A stretch of 29,975 nucleotides of DNA, from positions 1 to 29,975 of IMG/VR virus record IMGVR_UViG_3300016457_001481. The stretch is one strand, 5' to 3'. The translations under genes were made by a program, and so were the position numbers. A model generated the notes under the pieces. It was not told where the DNA came from and ran no database searches. It saw only the letters and a program-made list of their open reading frames with translations. Shown in pieces: positions 29,410 through 29,975 of the stretch; position 1 is the first letter of the stretch; every line of letters begins with the position of its first letter. Origin of the DNA: a virus.

Positions 29410-29975
29410 TTGGAAAAGCACTCGACAAGCTCGGCGGTGGGGCCGTGGGTGAGGTCTCCGGCGCGGTGCGTGATGTGGCTGAGGTTTGGACCGTCAACGC
29501 CGAAGAGGCGGACGGGCGCGACGCAGAGGCCTTGCGGGCGGCGCTGACGCAGTACAGCGCGGAGTTTGGCGGGGCAGGGTGGTTTAACGCCCTGATGGAT
29601 GGAATGAACCGCCTACCGCGCCCGTTGATGACATTCGGCGTCTTGGGCCTCTTGGGGGCCTCGATGGTGGACCCCGTTTGGTTCGGCGCGCGCATGACCG
29701 GTCTCGCCTTGGTGCCCGATCCGCTGTGGTGGATCATCGGCGCGGTGGTGTCGTTCTACTTCGGCTCGCGTCACGTCGAAAAGCGCCTTGCCGTGGGGGC
29801 CGTCCAGCACGTCGCCGAGGTGGCAACGCGGGTGCCAAAGGTGGTGCAAGCCGTGCGCGCGATCGAGGCGCTGACGCCGAAAGTGGCTGATCCGGGCGGC
29901 GATAGCACCGCAACGATCGACGCGGTTCAGGTCGGGGATAACCCGGCGCTTGAGGCGTGGAAGGTTGGAAAGTGA
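29400..29975 (+). CDS. Holin of the 3-TM family
   Basis: This 191-residue protein has a Gly-rich start (MGLIGKALDKLGGGAVGEV), an amphipathic region, then hydrophobic segments LMTFGVLGLLGASMV (about 76-90), TGLALVPDPLWWIIGAVVSFYFG (about 99-121) and a helical soluble tail. This matches the Holin_3TMs family that commonly follows GH108 endolysins in alphaproteobacterial phages. It overlaps the endolysin by ten bases. Its stop is the last codon of the window. Confidence 0.88.
   Translation: MGLIGKALDKLGGGAVGEVSGAVRDVAEVWTVNAEEADGRDAEALRAALTQYSAEFGGAGWFNALMDGMNRLPRPLMTFGVLGLLGASMVDPVWFGARMTGLALVPDPLWWIIGAVVSFYFGSRHVEKRLAVGAVQHVAEVATRVPKVVQAVRAIEALTPKVADPGGDSTATIDAVQVGDNPALEAWKVGK

Noticed and set aside
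1-29975. Search for tRNA, rRNA, CRISPR arrays, insertion sequences and att repeats
   Set aside because: No cloverleaf, regularly spaced repeats or transposase genes were seen. The attachment sites would lie outside the window edges.

Overview
The window is almost entirely one temperate, tailed (siphovirus-type, HK97-like) prophage in a GC-rich alphaproteobacterium, most likely a member of the Rhodobacteraceae. The host assignment rests on the gene families: a GapR/DUF2312 protein, a spike-base protein of the Rhodobacter gene-transfer-agent type, a GTA-like tail assembly chaperone C-terminus and a GH108 endolysin. No chromosomal housekeeping gene, tRNA, rRNA or CRISPR is visible. The left edge cuts at the integrase stop codon and the right edge at the stop of a holin gene, so neither attachment site can be seen.

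Layout. (1) 1-4514, leftward: a tightly packed early operon, much of it joined by ATGA overlaps. It runs from a promoter at 4541-4569 through small early genes, an AlpA-like DNA-binding protein, an orphan cytosine-C5 methyltransferase, a GapR-like nucleoid protein, an excisionase-like protein and the tyrosine integrase. (2) 4515-6360: the immunity region. An S24-type (LexA/CI-like) repressor is followed by a coupled AT-rich gene of unknown function and a leftward terminator. Four related operators (consensus roughly GGGGGAAATATNCCC) lie at the two lytic promoters and the repressor promoter. (3) 6369-10909, rightward: a Cro-like gene, a CII-like regulator, small early proteins, a DUF1376-like replication protein, a candidate replication origin (perfect DnaA box plus inverted repeat) and two unassigned proteins. 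A HIRAN-domain gene sits backwards in this block. (4) 11057-26595: spike base, HNH endonuclease fused to a P-loop domain, terminase small and large subunits, portal, S49 protease, major capsid, connectors, tail tube, tail chaperones with a lambda-like -1 frameshift site, tape measure, distal tail and tail fibre genes. (5) 26669-28349: a terminator-flanked cassette of probable tail or receptor-binding proteins. (6) 28461-29975: lysis, namely a LydA-like holin, a GH108 endolysin and a 3-TM holin.

How it works together (inference): the repressor sits on operators inside the spacers of both lytic promoters, silencing the leftward recombination/modification operon and the rightward replication operon. 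In the lysogen the repressor and its coupled AT-rich partner are made, and the HIRAN gene may be as well. On induction both early operons fire, with read-through of several internal hairpins, and the structural genes follow.

The items most worth a second look are the repressor-coupled unknown gene (candidate superinfection exclusion or defence), the operator-in-spacer regulatory circuit, the exact GGGAAAG frameshift site, the HNH/P-loop fusion and the candidate origin.
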